Origin: Actinocatenispora sera
GTDB taxonomy: Bacteria > Actinomycetota > Actinomycetes > Mycobacteriales > Micromonosporaceae
Direction of reading: 5' to 3'
DNA: 64,000 nucleotides
Assembly: GCF_018324685.1 (NCBI RefSeq)
Contig: NZ_AP023354.1
Location: 6,034,426 to 6,098,425, forward strand
Position numbers and translations under genes: made by a program. This document shows, one piece after another, positions 17,514 through 25,658 of the stretch. Position 1 is the stretch's first letter; each line of letters begins with the position of its first letter. A model generated the notes under the pieces. The model was not told the DNA's origin. It was given only the letters and a program-made list of their open reading frames with translations, and searched no databases.

Positions 17514-17815
17514 CGGATCGTCAGCCGCCAGCGACGTCTGGCGCCCACCCGCTCCCAACCGTCCCGGTCCGGACCGACCGCGCGGAACCACAGCAGCCGG
17601 AAGGTCGCCGCGTCGATCAGCGCCTCCGCGTCGCGGCTCATCGCGTCGGGATGCAACGTGAGTATCGCGCCCTTGGCCTCCGCGGTCAGTAGGGCGACGC
17701 GCGGGTCCGCGCGCTGGGCACCGACGGCTATCTCCAGGGTCCCGCCGAGCGCGGCAAAGTCGGCGATCGCACTGTGCTGCGTCACCACCAGAACAGTAGA
17801 GACAACGCAGCGCAC
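17501..17815 (-). CDS. Hypothetical protein, 104 residues
   Basis: A small cytosolic-type protein I do not recognise: a strand STVLVVTQHSAIADFAALGG, a strand DPRVALLTAEAKGAILTLHP, then helix DAEALIDAATFRLLWFRAVG and a basic end RRRWRLTIRLPR. The alternating strand/helix pattern would suit a small alpha/beta fold. The GTG at 17815 gives the longest form; an internal start a few codons later is possible. Its 3' end lies in a 35-bp tandem repeat. Codon use matches neighbours, so it is probably real. Confidence 0.5.
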   Translation of the reverse strand: MRCVVSTVLVVTQHSAIADFAALGGTLEIAVGAQRADPRVALLTAEAKGAILTLHPDAMSRDAEALIDAATFRLLWFRAVGPDRDGWERVGARRRWRLTIRLPR

Positions 17816-17984
17816 CCAGTATCGGCCAGGTAGCCGATTCAGGCCCGGCCATCCCAGTACCGGCGGGCCGAGCCGGCAGTGTCACCGACGACCCGACGCG
17901 GGCGCCCCGGATGCCCTGGCAGCAGGGCGATACACCGACGCCGCTCGGTGCGGACGGCCGGCGCGGTCTCACGACGCCGCTGCT

Positions 17985-18180
17985 CAGCACGCGGTCTGCG
18001 GTCTGCGGTCGGCGCGACGTCGCGGCGCCGGCGGTCAGCGCCGTGTCGCGCTGCCGGCGGTCAACGCGGTCGCGGCGGCGGTCGGCGCGGCGTCGCGGCG
18101 CAGGCAGTCAACACGGTCGCGGCGCCGGCGTCAGCGCGGTCGTGGCGCCGGCGGTCAGCGCGGTGTCGCGGCGCGGCTGG
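17985..18180. repeat. Degenerate GC-rich repeat tract
   Basis: Imperfect repetition of elements such as GCGGTCAGCGCGGTGTCGCG fills the space downstream of the DUF2249 gene. The last units run into that gene and include its stop codon (18155-18157). The rest of 17816-17984 holds no recognisable gene. Confidence 0.6.
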
Positions 18181-18787
18181 AGTCCAGCAGCAACGCCTGG
18201 CGGCGCTGGTGCACGGTCAGGTAGCGCAGGCCGTCCGGCCCGGCGGTGAAGGCTCGGCGCGAGCGCCGTGGCAGCCACAGCAGCGCCCCGGGGGTGAGCT
18301 CGACCGTACCGAGTTCGGTGGTGAGGGTGCCGCTGCCGGCGAGGACGTGTACGAGGACGTCGAGGTCCGGGCCGGCGTGCGCGTCGATGGTGCCCGCCGG
18401 CGGCAGCGCGATGATGTTGGCGTCGAGGTCGCGGTCGCGGACGTCGAGCTTCCAGGCCGCGCCGGTCACGTCGGGTGCGGCAGGTTCGGCGGTCAGCGCG
18501 GTGGTGTCGACCAGGACCCGCGGCAGCGGCGTGCTGGCGAGCTTGGTGATCTTGATACGCCAGTCGCGCATCTCCCGGTTGAGGTACTCCCAGCGGAAGC
18601 TGCCGGCGTGGTCGGCCTCGAACTCGTCGTGCAGGTGCTTCGGGTCGTGGTCGTTGACCAGGACGAACGCTCCGCCCACGGGGAGTTCGGCGTACCGGGA
18701 GAAGATCGTGGGGTGCTTGTCGGGCTTGCGCATCCCGCGCACGTCCAGCTCCTGCGCCTCGGGTTGGCTCGCGGTCGGCGATGACAT
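18155..18787 (-). CDS. DUF2249-cupin two-domain protein
   Basis: 210 residues. The N-terminal DUF2249 domain (ELDVRGMRKPDKHPTIFSRY, then AFVLVNDHDPKHLHDEFEAD) occurs in proteins tied to nitrite/nitric oxide and oxygen-limited metabolism. The C-terminal cupin barrel (PAGTIDAHAGPDLDVLVHVL, LTPGALLWLPRRSRRAF) may bind a metal or small ligand, though the classical His pairs are reduced. ATG 18787 follows CGGAG. It is divergent from a ferredoxin operon, sharing an A/T-rich palindrome. Specific reaction unknown. Confidence 0.75.
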   Translation of the reverse strand: MSSPTASQPEAQELDVRGMRKPDKHPTIFSRYAELPVGGAFVLVNDHDPKHLHDEFEADHAGSFRWEYLNREMRDWRIKITKLASTPLPRVLVDTTALTAEPAAPDVTGAAWKLDVRDRDLDANIIALPPAGTIDAHAGPDLDVLVHVLAGSGTLTTELGTVELTPGALLWLPRRSRRAFTAGPDGLRYLTVHQRRQALLLDSSRAATPR

Positions 18788-18806
18788 GTGCGCTACTCCG
18801 CTCTTT

Positions 18807-18829
18807 TTTACAATCATCTTTTGTGTAAA
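18807..18829. promoter_or_regulatory. Inverted repeat in divergent DUF2249/ferredoxin promoter
   Basis: TTTACA (18807-18812) and TGTAAA (18824-18829) form an 11-bp-spaced palindrome. TAAACT at 18826-18831 fits a -10 box for the ferredoxin gene, with a start point at or next to its ATG (18839), so that message may be leaderless. The site is a candidate operator for the cysteine-bearing regulator in the same operon. Confidence 0.55.
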
Positions 18830-18838
18830 CTGTAGAGC

Positions 18839-19198
18839 ATGACGTACGTGATCGCGCAACCCTGCGTGGATGTGATGGATCGCGCCTGCGTGGACGAGTG
18901 CCCGGTGGACTGCATCTACGAAGGCGGCCGCTCGCTGTACATCCACCCCGACGAGTGCGTGGACTGCGGTGCCTGCGAACCGGTCTGTCCGGTCGAGGCG
19001 ATCTTCTACGAGGACGACCTGCCCGAACACCTGCACGCCTACCTCGCCGACAACGACGAGTTCTTCTCCCGGCCGCTGCCCGGCCGCGAGGCCGCCCTCG
19101 GCTCCCCGGGCGGCGCCGGGCCGCTCGGAGCGCTCGGTGTCGACACGCCGCTGGTGGCCGCGCTGCCGCCGCAGGGCGACGCGGTGGCGCAGCAGTGA
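18839..19198 (+). CDS. fdxA: 7Fe ferredoxin (FdxA type)
   Basis: 119 residues. Cys9, Cys17 and Cys21 followed by Pro, with Cys25, and Cys40-x2-Cys43-x2-Cys46-x3-Cys50-Pro give one 3Fe-4S and one 4Fe-4S cluster as in actinobacterial FdxA. It is an electron carrier in the cytosol. The C-terminal tail (GSPGGAGPLGALGVDTP) is common in actinobacterial forms. It is first of four genes linked by GTGA/ATGA overlaps. FdxA-type genes are known to respond to low oxygen or nitric oxide in mycobacteria, consistent with the hemerythrin and DUF2249 neighbours. Confidence 0.9.
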   Translation: MTYVIAQPCVDVMDRACVDECPVDCIYEGGRSLYIHPDECVDCGACEPVCPVEAIFYEDDLPEHLHAYLADNDEFFSRPLPGREAALGSPGGAGPLGALGVDTPLVAALPPQGDAVAQQ

Positions 19199-19845
19199 AC
19201 CCGGTACCGGCCGGGCGTCGGCTGCAGGTGCTGCAACTGCTGCGGGACGCGCGCACACCGCTGGGCATCGCCGAGATCGCCCAGCGACTCGGCGTGCACG
19301 CCAACACCGTCCGGTTCCACCTCGAGACCCTCGTCGGCAACGGCCAGGTCGAGCGGCAGACGGCGAGTCACGCCGGCCCGGGCCGCCCGCCGCAGCTGTT
19401 CCGCGCGGCTCCCGGAATGGACCCGATGGGTCCGCGGCGCTACCAGGTGCTCGCCGAGGTGCTCGTCGGTGACGTCGCCGCGCACCCCGATCCGGCCGGC
19501 CACGCCGCGGAGGCGGGACGCCGCTGGGGCCGCCGGCAGGCGCTCGCCGAGCCGGCCCGCCCGGCCGGCGCGGGCGAATCCGTCGAGCGGATGACCCGGA
19601 TGCTCGACGAGCTGGGCTTCGCGCCCGAGCCGGTGGACGGCGCCGACCCGCCGGCCATCGGCCTGCGGCACTGCCCGTTCCTGGAACTCGCGGAAAGCCG
19701 GGCGGACGTGGTGTGCCCGATCCACCTCGGCCTGATGCAGGGCGCGATGGAGTCGTGGGGCGCGCCGGTGACCGTCGAGCGGCTGGACGCGTTCGTCGAA
19801 CCGGGCCTGTGCGTGGCCCACCTGACTGCGATGGGAGCATCGTGA
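19195..19845 (+). CDS. HTH regulator with C-terminal cysteine cluster (SufR-like)
   Basis: 216 residues. The N-terminal ArsR/HTH_20-type winged helix (RLQVLQLLRDARTPLGIAEI, RLGVHANTVRFHLETLVGNG) is followed by a C-terminal domain with HCPFLELAESRADVVCPIH and later EPGLC, giving C-x13-C-x31-C. The arrangement recalls Fe-S sensing regulators of the SufR group. GTG 19195 overlaps the ferredoxin stop by four bases. It probably senses iron-sulfur, oxygen or nitric oxide status and controls the TTTACA-N11-TGTAAA site. A similar protein lies at 22734. Confidence 0.8.
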   Translation: MNPVPAGRRLQVLQLLRDARTPLGIAEIAQRLGVHANTVRFHLETLVGNGQVERQTASHAGPGRPPQLFRAAPGMDPMGPRRYQVLAEVLVGDVAAHPDPAGHAAEAGRRWGRRQALAEPARPAGAGESVERMTRMLDELGFAPEPVDGADPPAIGLRHCPFLELAESRADVVCPIHLGLMQGAMESWGAPVTVERLDAFVEPGLCVAHLTAMGAS

Positions 19846-20183
19846 CCGACCTCGTTTCCCTGACCGCGCTGGTGCCGGAGCAACTCGCGGCCGCCCGCAA
19901 CTCGTCCGCCGGCCGCAGCGCGCGCACCCTGTACGGCGGCACCGGGCACGCGCTGCGCCAGACCGTGCTGGCGCTCGCCGGCGGCCACTCCCTGGGCGAG
20001 CACGAAAGCCCGGGCGAGGCGACCCTGCAGGTGCTGGCCGGCCGGGTCCGGCTCAGCGCCGGCGGCAAGAAGTGGGAGGCGACCGAGGGCGGCTTCCTGC
20101 CCATCCCGCCGACCCGGCACGATCTCGCCGCGATCGACGACTCGGTGGTCCTGCTCAGCGTCGTCGCCGGCACCGGGGCATGA
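19842..20183 (+). CDS. Small cupin protein
   Basis: 113 residues forming a single cupin barrel: RQTVLALAGGHSLGEHESPG, EATLQVLAGRVRLSAGG, FLPIPPTRHDLAAIDDSVVL. The His/Glu set typical of metal-binding cupins is partly kept (GEHESPGE, RHDL). GTG 19842 overlaps the preceding stop (GTGA) and its own stop overlaps the next start (ATGA), so translation is coupled. Similar small cupins accompany redox modules; ligand unknown. Confidence 0.75.
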   Translation: MTDLVSLTALVPEQLAAARNSSAGRSARTLYGGTGHALRQTVLALAGGHSLGEHESPGEATLQVLAGRVRLSAGGKKWEATEGGFLPIPPTRHDLAAIDDSVVLLSVVAGTGA

Positions 20184-20686
20184 CGGCGGCGGCCGACCCG
20201 CGCGAGACCGCGACGCTCCCCGCCATCGGCGCGCGGGCGCGTCCGGCGACGGTGCTGACCGCGCTCGGCGGCGGCTGCGTCGTACTCGGTGGGCTGGTCG
20301 CCGCGGTCACCGCGCCACTGAGCCTGGCGCACGGCAGCTGGCTCGCCGCGTACCTCGTGCTGGTGTGCGGGGTAGCGCAGTGGGCGATGGGTCGTGCCCG
20401 CGCCCGGAGTGGTACCTCCGGCCCGCGCCGGGCCTGGACCCAGGTCGTGGCGTGGAACCTGGGCAACGCGGTGGTGATCGCGGCGACGCTGCTCGGCCGG
20501 CCGGCGCTGGTCGACCTCGGCTCCGCACTGCTGGTGGCAGCGCTGGTGATCGCGCTGTTCGCCGCGCCGGCCCGGGGCGCCACCGGGCTCGCGCTGCTGG
20601 CTTGCTGGGCCTACCGGGTGTTGCTCGTGGTGCTCGCGGTCAGCATCCCGGTCGGCATCCTGCTGTCGTACCTGCGCCACGCCTGA
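20180..20686 (+). CDS. Multi-pass membrane protein of the ferredoxin operon
   Basis: 168 residues with about four hydrophobic helices (TVLTALGGGCVVLGGLVAAV, WLAAYLVLVCGVAQWAMG, NLGNAVVIAATLLGRPALVD to VIALFAAP, and ACWAYRVLLVVLAVSIPVGI). No cofactor motif is obvious, so transport or electron transfer cannot be claimed. ATG 20180 overlaps the cupin stop. It is last in the fdxA operon and converges on the hemerythrin gene across 130 bp of GC-rich spacer that carries a 16-bp direct repeat at 20701 and 20796. Confidence 0.7.
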   Translation: MTAAADPRETATLPAIGARARPATVLTALGGGCVVLGGLVAAVTAPLSLAHGSWLAAYLVLVCGVAQWAMGRARARSGTSGPRRAWTQVVAWNLGNAVVIAATLLGRPALVDLGSALLVAALVIALFAAPARGATGLALLACWAYRVLLVVLAVSIPVGILLSYLRHA

Positions 20687-20818
20687 CCGGCCGCGGCCCC
20701 GGGCGGCCGGACCCGGTTCCCGGCCGAGGCTGCGGGGCGGGGTCGGTGGTGCGGCCCGGTCCGCGCTCGGGGGCCCGGACCGGGCTCGACGCCGCGGGCG
20801 GCCGGACCCGGCCCCCGG

Positions 20819-21298
20819 TCAGGGCTGCGGGTCGAGCGCGGCGCAGCGCCAGCCGTCCGGGGTGCTGCCGGTACGCAGGAACTCGGCCAGCTCGGCCACC
20901 GCCCGCTCGCCGAGGTCGGCGTCGGCGCGCGGGTAGATGATCGGCTCCTCCTTGCCGTTGTGCCGGTCGAGCTCGGCCAGCAGCTCGCGGCAGCCGGGCT
21001 CCAGCTCGGCCACCGAGGCGTCCGCGGCGAGCAGGGCGGACAGCGAGTCCATCAGCCGCCACAGCGCGCCGTGCTCGCGCAGCATCACCAGTACCGGCAT
21101 GACCATCCCGCCCTCGCGGAGCGGCGGGAACAGGAACGTCTCCTCCAGGTAGATGTGCCGCCGCAGGGCCGCGAACGCCGACAGCAGCGGTTCGCGATCC
21201 GTCGCGCCGCGATCCAGCCCGGCGACGAACCGCTCGATGCCGCCGTCGATGTCGCGGTGCTCCCGGGTCAGCAGCTCCGCCAGGTTCGTCGTGGTCAC
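20819..21298 (-). CDS. Hemerythrin-like domain protein
   Basis: 159 residues, four-helix hemerythrin (PF01814) fold. Candidate diiron ligands are in LTREHRDIDGGIERFV, LRRHIYLEETFLFPPL, MLREHGALWRLMDSL and LDRHNGKEEPIIYPRAD, i.e. the His and Glu of each helix. Such proteins bind oxygen or nitric oxide, or help repair Fe-S centres. GTG 21298 follows GGAGG; ATG 21334 is possible but lies within the predicted promoter. An A/T-rich 22-bp palindrome upstream suggests control together with the neighbouring redox genes. Confidence 0.85.
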   Translation of the reverse strand: MTTTNLAELLTREHRDIDGGIERFVAGLDRGATDREPLLSAFAALRRHIYLEETFLFPPLREGGMVMPVLVMLREHGALWRLMDSLSALLAADASVAELEPGCRELLAELDRHNGKEEPIIYPRADADLGERAVAELAEFLRTGSTPDGWRCAALDPQP

Positions 21299-21333
21299 CG
21301 CGGCCTCCGTTCGTCGTTCCGCCCGTACCCTCA

Positions 21334-21363
21334 TTTATACAACTCATCATTGTAATAATGAGT
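21334..21363 (-). promoter_or_regulatory. Hemerythrin promoter with 22-bp operator
   Basis: Leftward -10 box TATAAA (21339-21334) lies three bases from a palindrome at 21342-21363: ACTCATCAT-TGTA-ATAATGAGT, with one mismatch between arms. The operator sits in the -10/-35 spacer, a repressor-type position. It differs in sequence from the site at 18807, so it may be read by a different regulator. Confidence 0.6.
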
Positions 21364-21385
21364 GGTGGGGTGCGGGCGGCACGAC

Positions 21386-22612
21386 TCACAGGTCGGCGTA
21401 GCCGACCGCCGGGTCGGCCAGCCGGTCCGCGTCGACCCGGACGCCACCGGTGATCAGCGGCTTGATCTGGTCGACCACGTCCCACACGTTGACGTTCATG
21501 GCGGCCAGGATGCGCGACTCGCCGTCCAGCCAGAACGCCACGAACTCGCGCTTGTCCAGGTCACCCCGAACGACGACCCTGGCGTACGAGCCGGGCGGCG
21601 CGAAGCCGATGTACTCCATGCCCAGGTCGTACTGGTCGGAGAAGAAGTACGGCAGCTCGATGTACGGGGCCGCGCCGCCGAGCAGCGCCGCCACCGCCAC
21701 GGCGGGCTGGTTGAGTGCCGTGGCCCAGTGCTCCACCCGTACCCGACGACCGAGCAGCGGGTGGTCGTGGTTGGCGATGTCGCCGACCGCGTAGATGTCC
21801 GGGTCGCTGGTGCGCAGGCAGGCATCGACCAGCACGCCGTTGTCGACCGCGAGCCCGGCCGACTCGGCCAGCGTGACGTCCGGCGCAACGCCGACCCCGA
21901 CCACGACGGCGTCGGCCGGGATCGTCTCGCCGTCGACCCGCACGCCGGCCACCCGGCCGCCGTCGGTGGCGAACTCCTCGACCCTGGCGCCCAGCCGCAG
22001 CCGCACCCCGTGCCCGCGGTGCAGCTCGGCGAACACGGTGGCGAGCTCAGCGCCGAGCACGCCGAGCAGCGGCAACTCGGCGGCCTCGACCAGCGTCACC
22101 TCGGTGCCCGCGCCGCGAGCGGCCGCGGCGACCTCCAGGCCAATCCAGCCACCGCCGATCACCACCAGCCGCCGGCCCTCACCGAAGACGGACCGGATCG
22201 CGTCGGAATCGTCCCTGGTGCGCAGGTAGTGCACGCCATCGGCGTCGCCGCCCGGCACCGGCAGCCGGCGCGGCACCGCACCGGTGGCCAGCACGAGCTT
22301 GTCGTAGCCGAGGTCCTCGCCGTCGTCGAGCCGTACCCGGTGCGCGGCGGCGTCGACCGCGGTGGCCCGGACCCCGGTCCGCAGGTCGACGCGATTGTCC
22401 TGGTACCACTGGGCCGGGTGGACGACGGCGTCGTCGAACGCGGACTCGCCGGCGAGGTAGCTCTTCGACAGCGGCGGCCGCTCGTACGGCAGGTGCCGTT
22501 CGGCGGTGATCTGACTGACCTGGCCGTCGTACCCCTGCTCGCGCAGGGCCTCGACGGTTTTCGCGCCGGCCAGGCCGCCGCCGATGACGACCACATGTCG
22601 GGGTGTGCTCAC
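21386..22612 (-). CDS. NAD(P)H:rubredoxin/ferredoxin reductase-type FAD oxidoreductase
   Basis: 408 residues with two Rossmann folds: FAD motif VVVIGGGLAGAKTVEALRE at the N-terminus, LPYERPPLSKSYL (typical of ferredoxin/rubredoxin reductases), NAD motif LVVIGGGWIGLEVAAAARGAG near residue 150, and the FAD-closing DPDIYAVGDIANHDHPLLG near residue 270. The C-terminal reductase domain follows. It would pass electrons from NAD(P)H to a small Fe-S carrier; the fdxA product nearby is a plausible partner. GTG 22612 follows AGGGAAG. Confidence 0.88.
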   Translation of the reverse strand: MSTPRHVVVIGGGLAGAKTVEALREQGYDGQVSQITAERHLPYERPPLSKSYLAGESAFDDAVVHPAQWYQDNRVDLRTGVRATAVDAAAHRVRLDDGEDLGYDKLVLATGAVPRRLPVPGGDADGVHYLRTRDDSDAIRSVFGEGRRLVVIGGGWIGLEVAAAARGAGTEVTLVEAAELPLLGVLGAELATVFAELHRGHGVRLRLGARVEEFATDGGRVAGVRVDGETIPADAVVVGVGVAPDVTLAESAGLAVDNGVLVDACLRTSDPDIYAVGDIANHDHPLLGRRVRVEHWATALNQPAVAVAALLGGAAPYIELPYFFSDQYDLGMEYIGFAPPGSYARVVVRGDLDKREFVAFWLDGESRILAAMNVNVWDVVDQIKPLITGGVRVDADRLADPAVGYADL

Positions 22613-22668
22613 GGGCTTCCCTTTCGTCGATCGGCGGCGGACGCCAGCGCATCCGCTTCTATCACCAA

Positions 22669-22683
22669 TAAACTTGGAGTTTA
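22669..22683. promoter_or_regulatory. 15-bp palindrome between FAD reductase and regulator
   Basis: TAAACT-TGG-AGTTTA, perfect six-base arms, in the 121-bp space between the divergent reductase and regulator genes. Rightward, TATAGA at 22719 is a likely -10 for the regulator, with a nearly leaderless start at 22734. The palindrome is a candidate operator for that regulator. Confidence 0.55.
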
Positions 22684-22733
22684 GAAGCGCTCGACGGTGC
22701 CTGTCAAACTTCGTTGGTTATAGACTGACGGGC

Positions 22734-23528
22734 ATGGATGCCGAGCACCAGCCGCTGCCGGACGCGCTGTCCGGGCTCAGCGCACTGGTCGACCCGATCC
22801 GCCGCCGCCTGTACGACTACGTCGCCGGCCAGGACTCCCCCGTGCGCCGCGAGGCCGCCGCCGCGGCGGTCGGCATCAGCCGGACCCTGGCCGCGTACCA
22901 CCTGGACCGGCTCACCGAGGCGGGGCTGCTCGCCGCGACCTACGCGCGGCCCGAGGGCCAGGGCGGCCCCGGCGCCGGCCGGCCGGCCAAGCACTACCAG
23001 CGCAGCGCCGACGAGGTGTCGGTCACCGTCCCGCCCCGCACCTACGTGCTGCTCGCCCGGTTGCTCACCGACGCCGTCGCCACCGACCCGACCGGCGCCG
23101 TGCGGGCCGCGCTGATGACCGCGGCCGAGAGCGAGGGCCGAGCCGGCACCGGCCGACCCGCCGCAAGCGACACCGGCGATACCGCGGCGCCCGACACCGG
23201 CCGGCGGCCCGCTGCGGCGCCCGAGACCGGAAGCCGATCCGGCGGTACCGCGGGGAGCGCCGCCGAGGATCCCGGCACGCGTGTCGCGGGTGGGCTGCTC
23301 GGCGCGCTGCAGGCCCGCGGGTACGAGCCGGCGGTCACCGACGACGGCACGATCGACCTGCGCAACTGCCCGTTCCACCAGCTCGCCCGGCACCAGCCGG
23401 AGCTGACTTGCCAGCTCAACCACGCGCTGGTACGGGGTGTGCTCGCCGGGCACGGCGCGGACCCGGACCGGGCCCAGCTGATGCCCCGCCCCGGCCGCTG
23501 CTGCGTCCTCGTCCACCCGGCGCAGTGA
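22734..23528 (+). CDS. HTH regulator with C-terminal cysteine cluster, second copy
   Basis: 264 residues, same architecture as the regulator at 19195. The winged helix SALVDPIRRRLYDYVAGQ, then GISRTLAAYHLDRLTEAGLL, is followed by a C-terminal LRNCPFHQLARHQPELTC (C-x13-C) and PRPGRCCVL. The first two Cys have identical spacing to the other copy. A low-complexity insert of TG/AAP repeats (about residues 136-176) separates the domains. It is divergent from the FAD reductase and probably controls it through the palindrome at 22669. Confidence 0.8.
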   Translation: MDAEHQPLPDALSGLSALVDPIRRRLYDYVAGQDSPVRREAAAAAVGISRTLAAYHLDRLTEAGLLAATYARPEGQGGPGAGRPAKHYQRSADEVSVTVPPRTYVLLARLLTDAVATDPTGAVRAALMTAAESEGRAGTGRPAASDTGDTAAPDTGRRPAAAPETGSRSGGTAGSAAEDPGTRVAGGLLGALQARGYEPAVTDDGTIDLRNCPFHQLARHQPELTCQLNHALVRGVLAGHGADPDRAQLMPRPGRCCVLVHPAQ

Positions 23529-23574
23529 CGGCCGGCGCGCCGCGGTCGACCGGCGAGGCGCAGATCGTCGATGG

Positions 23575-24237
23575 TCAGGGCTCGATCAGGCCGGTCCGGA
23601 TGGCGAAGCGGGTCAGCTCGACGCGATCCCGCAGACCGAGCTTCTGCAGCACGTTCGCCCGGTGCCGCTCCACCGTCTTGACGCTGATCACCAGTTCGGC
23701 GGCGATTCGCCTGGCCGAGTAGCCCTCGGCGATCAGCTTGGTGACCTGCTCCTCCCGCGGCGTGAGCACCCGGTCCGGCAGCGGGTCGCCCGCGCGGTCC
23801 CGGTCCAGGTAGTCCCGGATCAACGCGGTCACCGCGGCCGGGTACAGGAACGACTCGCCGCGGCGCGCGGCCCGGCACGCCTCGATCAGGTCGGTGTCGG
23901 CGGCCGACTTGAGCACGTAGCCGGACGCGCCGGCCTTCAGCGCCTCGAAGAAGTACTGCTCGTTGTCGTACATCGACAGCATCAGGATGCCGGTGTCCGG
24001 CGAGCGCGCGGCGATCTCCCGGGCGGCCTGGATGCCGGTCATGCGGGGCATCGCGATGTCCAGGATCGCCAGGTCGATGCCGCCGGCGCCGACCAGCGTC
24101 ACCGCCTCGACCCCGTCCGCCGCCTCCGCGACCACCTCCAGATCCGGTTCGGTGTCGAGGATCAGCCGCAGCCCGCGGCGCACCAGCGCATGGTCGTCGG
24201 CGAGCAGGATCCGGGTGGGCTCGGCCATCACGGTCAC
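23575..24237 (-). CDS. NarL/FixJ-type response regulator
   Basis: 220 residues. Receiver: acidic pair ADDHALVRRGLRL, phospho-acceptor Asp in IDLAILDIAMPRMTG, conserved Lys in GASGYVLKSA. Output: LuxR HTH LTPREEQVTKLIAEGYSARR, VISVKTVERHRANVLQKLGL. The GTG at 24237 overlaps the histidine kinase stop by four bases; an in-frame ATG at 24228 is an alternative. It acts with the upstream kinase; targets are not visible but may include the adjacent redox genes. Confidence 0.92.
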   Translation of the reverse strand: MTVMAEPTRILLADDHALVRRGLRLILDTEPDLEVVAEAADGVEAVTLVGAGGIDLAILDIAMPRMTGIQAAREIAARSPDTGILMLSMYDNEQYFFEALKAGASGYVLKSAADTDLIEACRAARRGESFLYPAAVTALIRDYLDRDRAGDPLPDRVLTPREEQVTKLIAEGYSARRIAAELVISVKTVERHRANVLQKLGLRDRVELTRFAIRTGLIEP

Positions 24238-25199
24238 CCTTCCTCGACCGGTACGACGAGCCGCACCTCGGTGCCACCCGCCGGCCCGGCCTCGATCGAC
24301 AGGGTGGCACCGATCAGCCGGGCCCGCTCGCGCATCCCCCGGATGCCCGCACCCGCAACGTGTCCGCCGCCGCGGCCGTCGTCGGCCACCCGCAGCGTGA
24401 CGCTCCCCGGTACCGCCGTGCAGGTCAGCTCCGCGCGGCTGGCGCGGGCGTGCCGGGCCACGTTCGTCAGCGCCTCCTGCGCGACCCGGAACACGACCAG
24501 CTCCACCTCGTCCGGCAGGGCCGGCAGGTCGGCGTCGACGGTACGCTCCACCGCGAGACCGGACGAGTGCGCGAACTCCGTCGCCAGCGCGGTCAGCGCG
24601 CTGCGCAGGCCCAGGTCCGACAGCACCCCGGGGCGCAGCCGGTGCGCGACTTCGCGCACGTCGTCGAGGCTGGCTCGGACCGCGTCCTGGGCGCCGGCAA
24701 TGTCGGGCCGCAGCGCATCCGGCGCCCGGTCCGCCACCCGGCGCAGGCTCAACAACGCCACCGTCAGGCTCTGCCCGATCTCGTCGTGCAGCTCTCGGGA
24801 GATGCGCTGCCGCTCGCCCTCCTGCGCGGCGAGCGCCCGCGCCGCCGTGTCGTCGTGCTCGGCGGCGAGCCGGTCCAGCATCGAGTTGAAGCTGCGGACC
24901 AGCTCGCGCAGGTCTCCCCCGCTGCCCTCGGCCAGCCGCGGGCCGCCGCCGGGCAGGTCGGCCCGCCGCATCGCCGAGGTCAGCTCGCCGAGCGGCGCGA
25001 GGCTCAGCCGCAGCAGTACCGCGGTGGCGACCAGGATCAACAGCAGCCCCACCAGCAACACCGGCAGCTCGGTCACCAGTACCGGTGAGGACACCGTCGC
25101 CGGGGAGGCGGCAAGGATCGCCGTGCCGATGGCGAACAGCAACCCGTTGATGGCGAACAAGCGCCAGAACAACGTGCGGACAGGCCCTCCCGATCGCAT
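24234..25199 (-). CDS. Sensor histidine kinase (HisKA_3 type)
   Basis: 321 residues. Two membrane helices (FWRLFAINGLLFAIGTAILA and LPVLLVGLLLILVATAVLLR) enclose a short extracytoplasmic loop. A HAMP-like linker and the dimerisation helix with the phospho-acceptor His (QRISRELHDEIGQSLTVAL) follow, then an HATPase domain (FRVAQEALTNVARHARAS, VADDGRGGG, GIRGMRERARLIG). The small outside loop suggests sensing at or in the membrane. The start at ATG 25199 is supported by the signal-anchor; translation is coupled to the response regulator. Confidence 0.9.
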   Translation of the reverse strand: MRSGGPVRTLFWRLFAINGLLFAIGTAILAASPATVSSPVLVTELPVLLVGLLLILVATAVLLRLSLAPLGELTSAMRRADLPGGGPRLAEGSGGDLRELVRSFNSMLDRLAAEHDDTAARALAAQEGERQRISRELHDEIGQSLTVALLSLRRVADRAPDALRPDIAGAQDAVRASLDDVREVAHRLRPGVLSDLGLRSALTALATEFAHSSGLAVERTVDADLPALPDEVELVVFRVAQEALTNVARHARASRAELTCTAVPGSVTLRVADDGRGGGHVAGAGIRGMRERARLIGATLSIEAGPAGGTEVRLVVPVEEG

Positions 25200-25373
25200 G
25201 ACTCCAGCATCCCAGCCGCCCCGGCGCTGTCCATCGGGTCCAGCACCCATTCGCCGGCCGAGGTGACGCGAGCCCGCCGGTACAGATGGGTGTTCGCGCC
25301 GATGTCCTCCGCGCCCCGGCTCTGCCACCGTGGACAGCGTTACCGGTCGGCTCGCCGGAACGGAGGACCCGCG

Positions 25374-25658
25374 ATGCACACGACGAGGACCACGGTGCTC
25401 GGCGTCGGTGCGCTCTACGACTGCCAGACCCGGGACGGCCACCACCTGCGGGTCGTCAGCGAGCACCGCGGGGCACGGCAGCTGATCCTCTACGCCGCGT
25501 CCGACCGCCACGATGCACCCGAGAAGCTGACCGTACGGCTGGCGGCGGACGAGGCCGACCAGCTCGCCGACCTGCTGCGCAGCGGTTCCCTCCCGGACCG
25601 CGTCGCCGCACTGGAGCGGCGGCTGGCCGCGCTGGCGAGTGCGGAGCGGCACACGTGA
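25374..25658 (+). CDS. Small cation/proton antiporter regulatory-type protein
   Basis: 94 residues: TRTTVLGVGALYDCQTRDGH, LRVVSEHRGARQLILYAASD, then VRLAADEADQLADLLRSGSL. This resembles the N-terminal beta domain of actinobacterial K+/H+ antiporter regulatory subunits (KhtT/TrkA-associated), without a TrkA-C domain. ATG 25374 follows GGAGG. Its stop overlaps the GTG of the transporter gene, so the two are probably made together and this protein may gate the transporter. Confidence 0.65.
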   Translation: MHTTRTTVLGVGALYDCQTRDGHHLRVVSEHRGARQLILYAASDRHDAPEKLTVRLAADEADQLADLLRSGSLPDRVAALERRLAALASAERHT

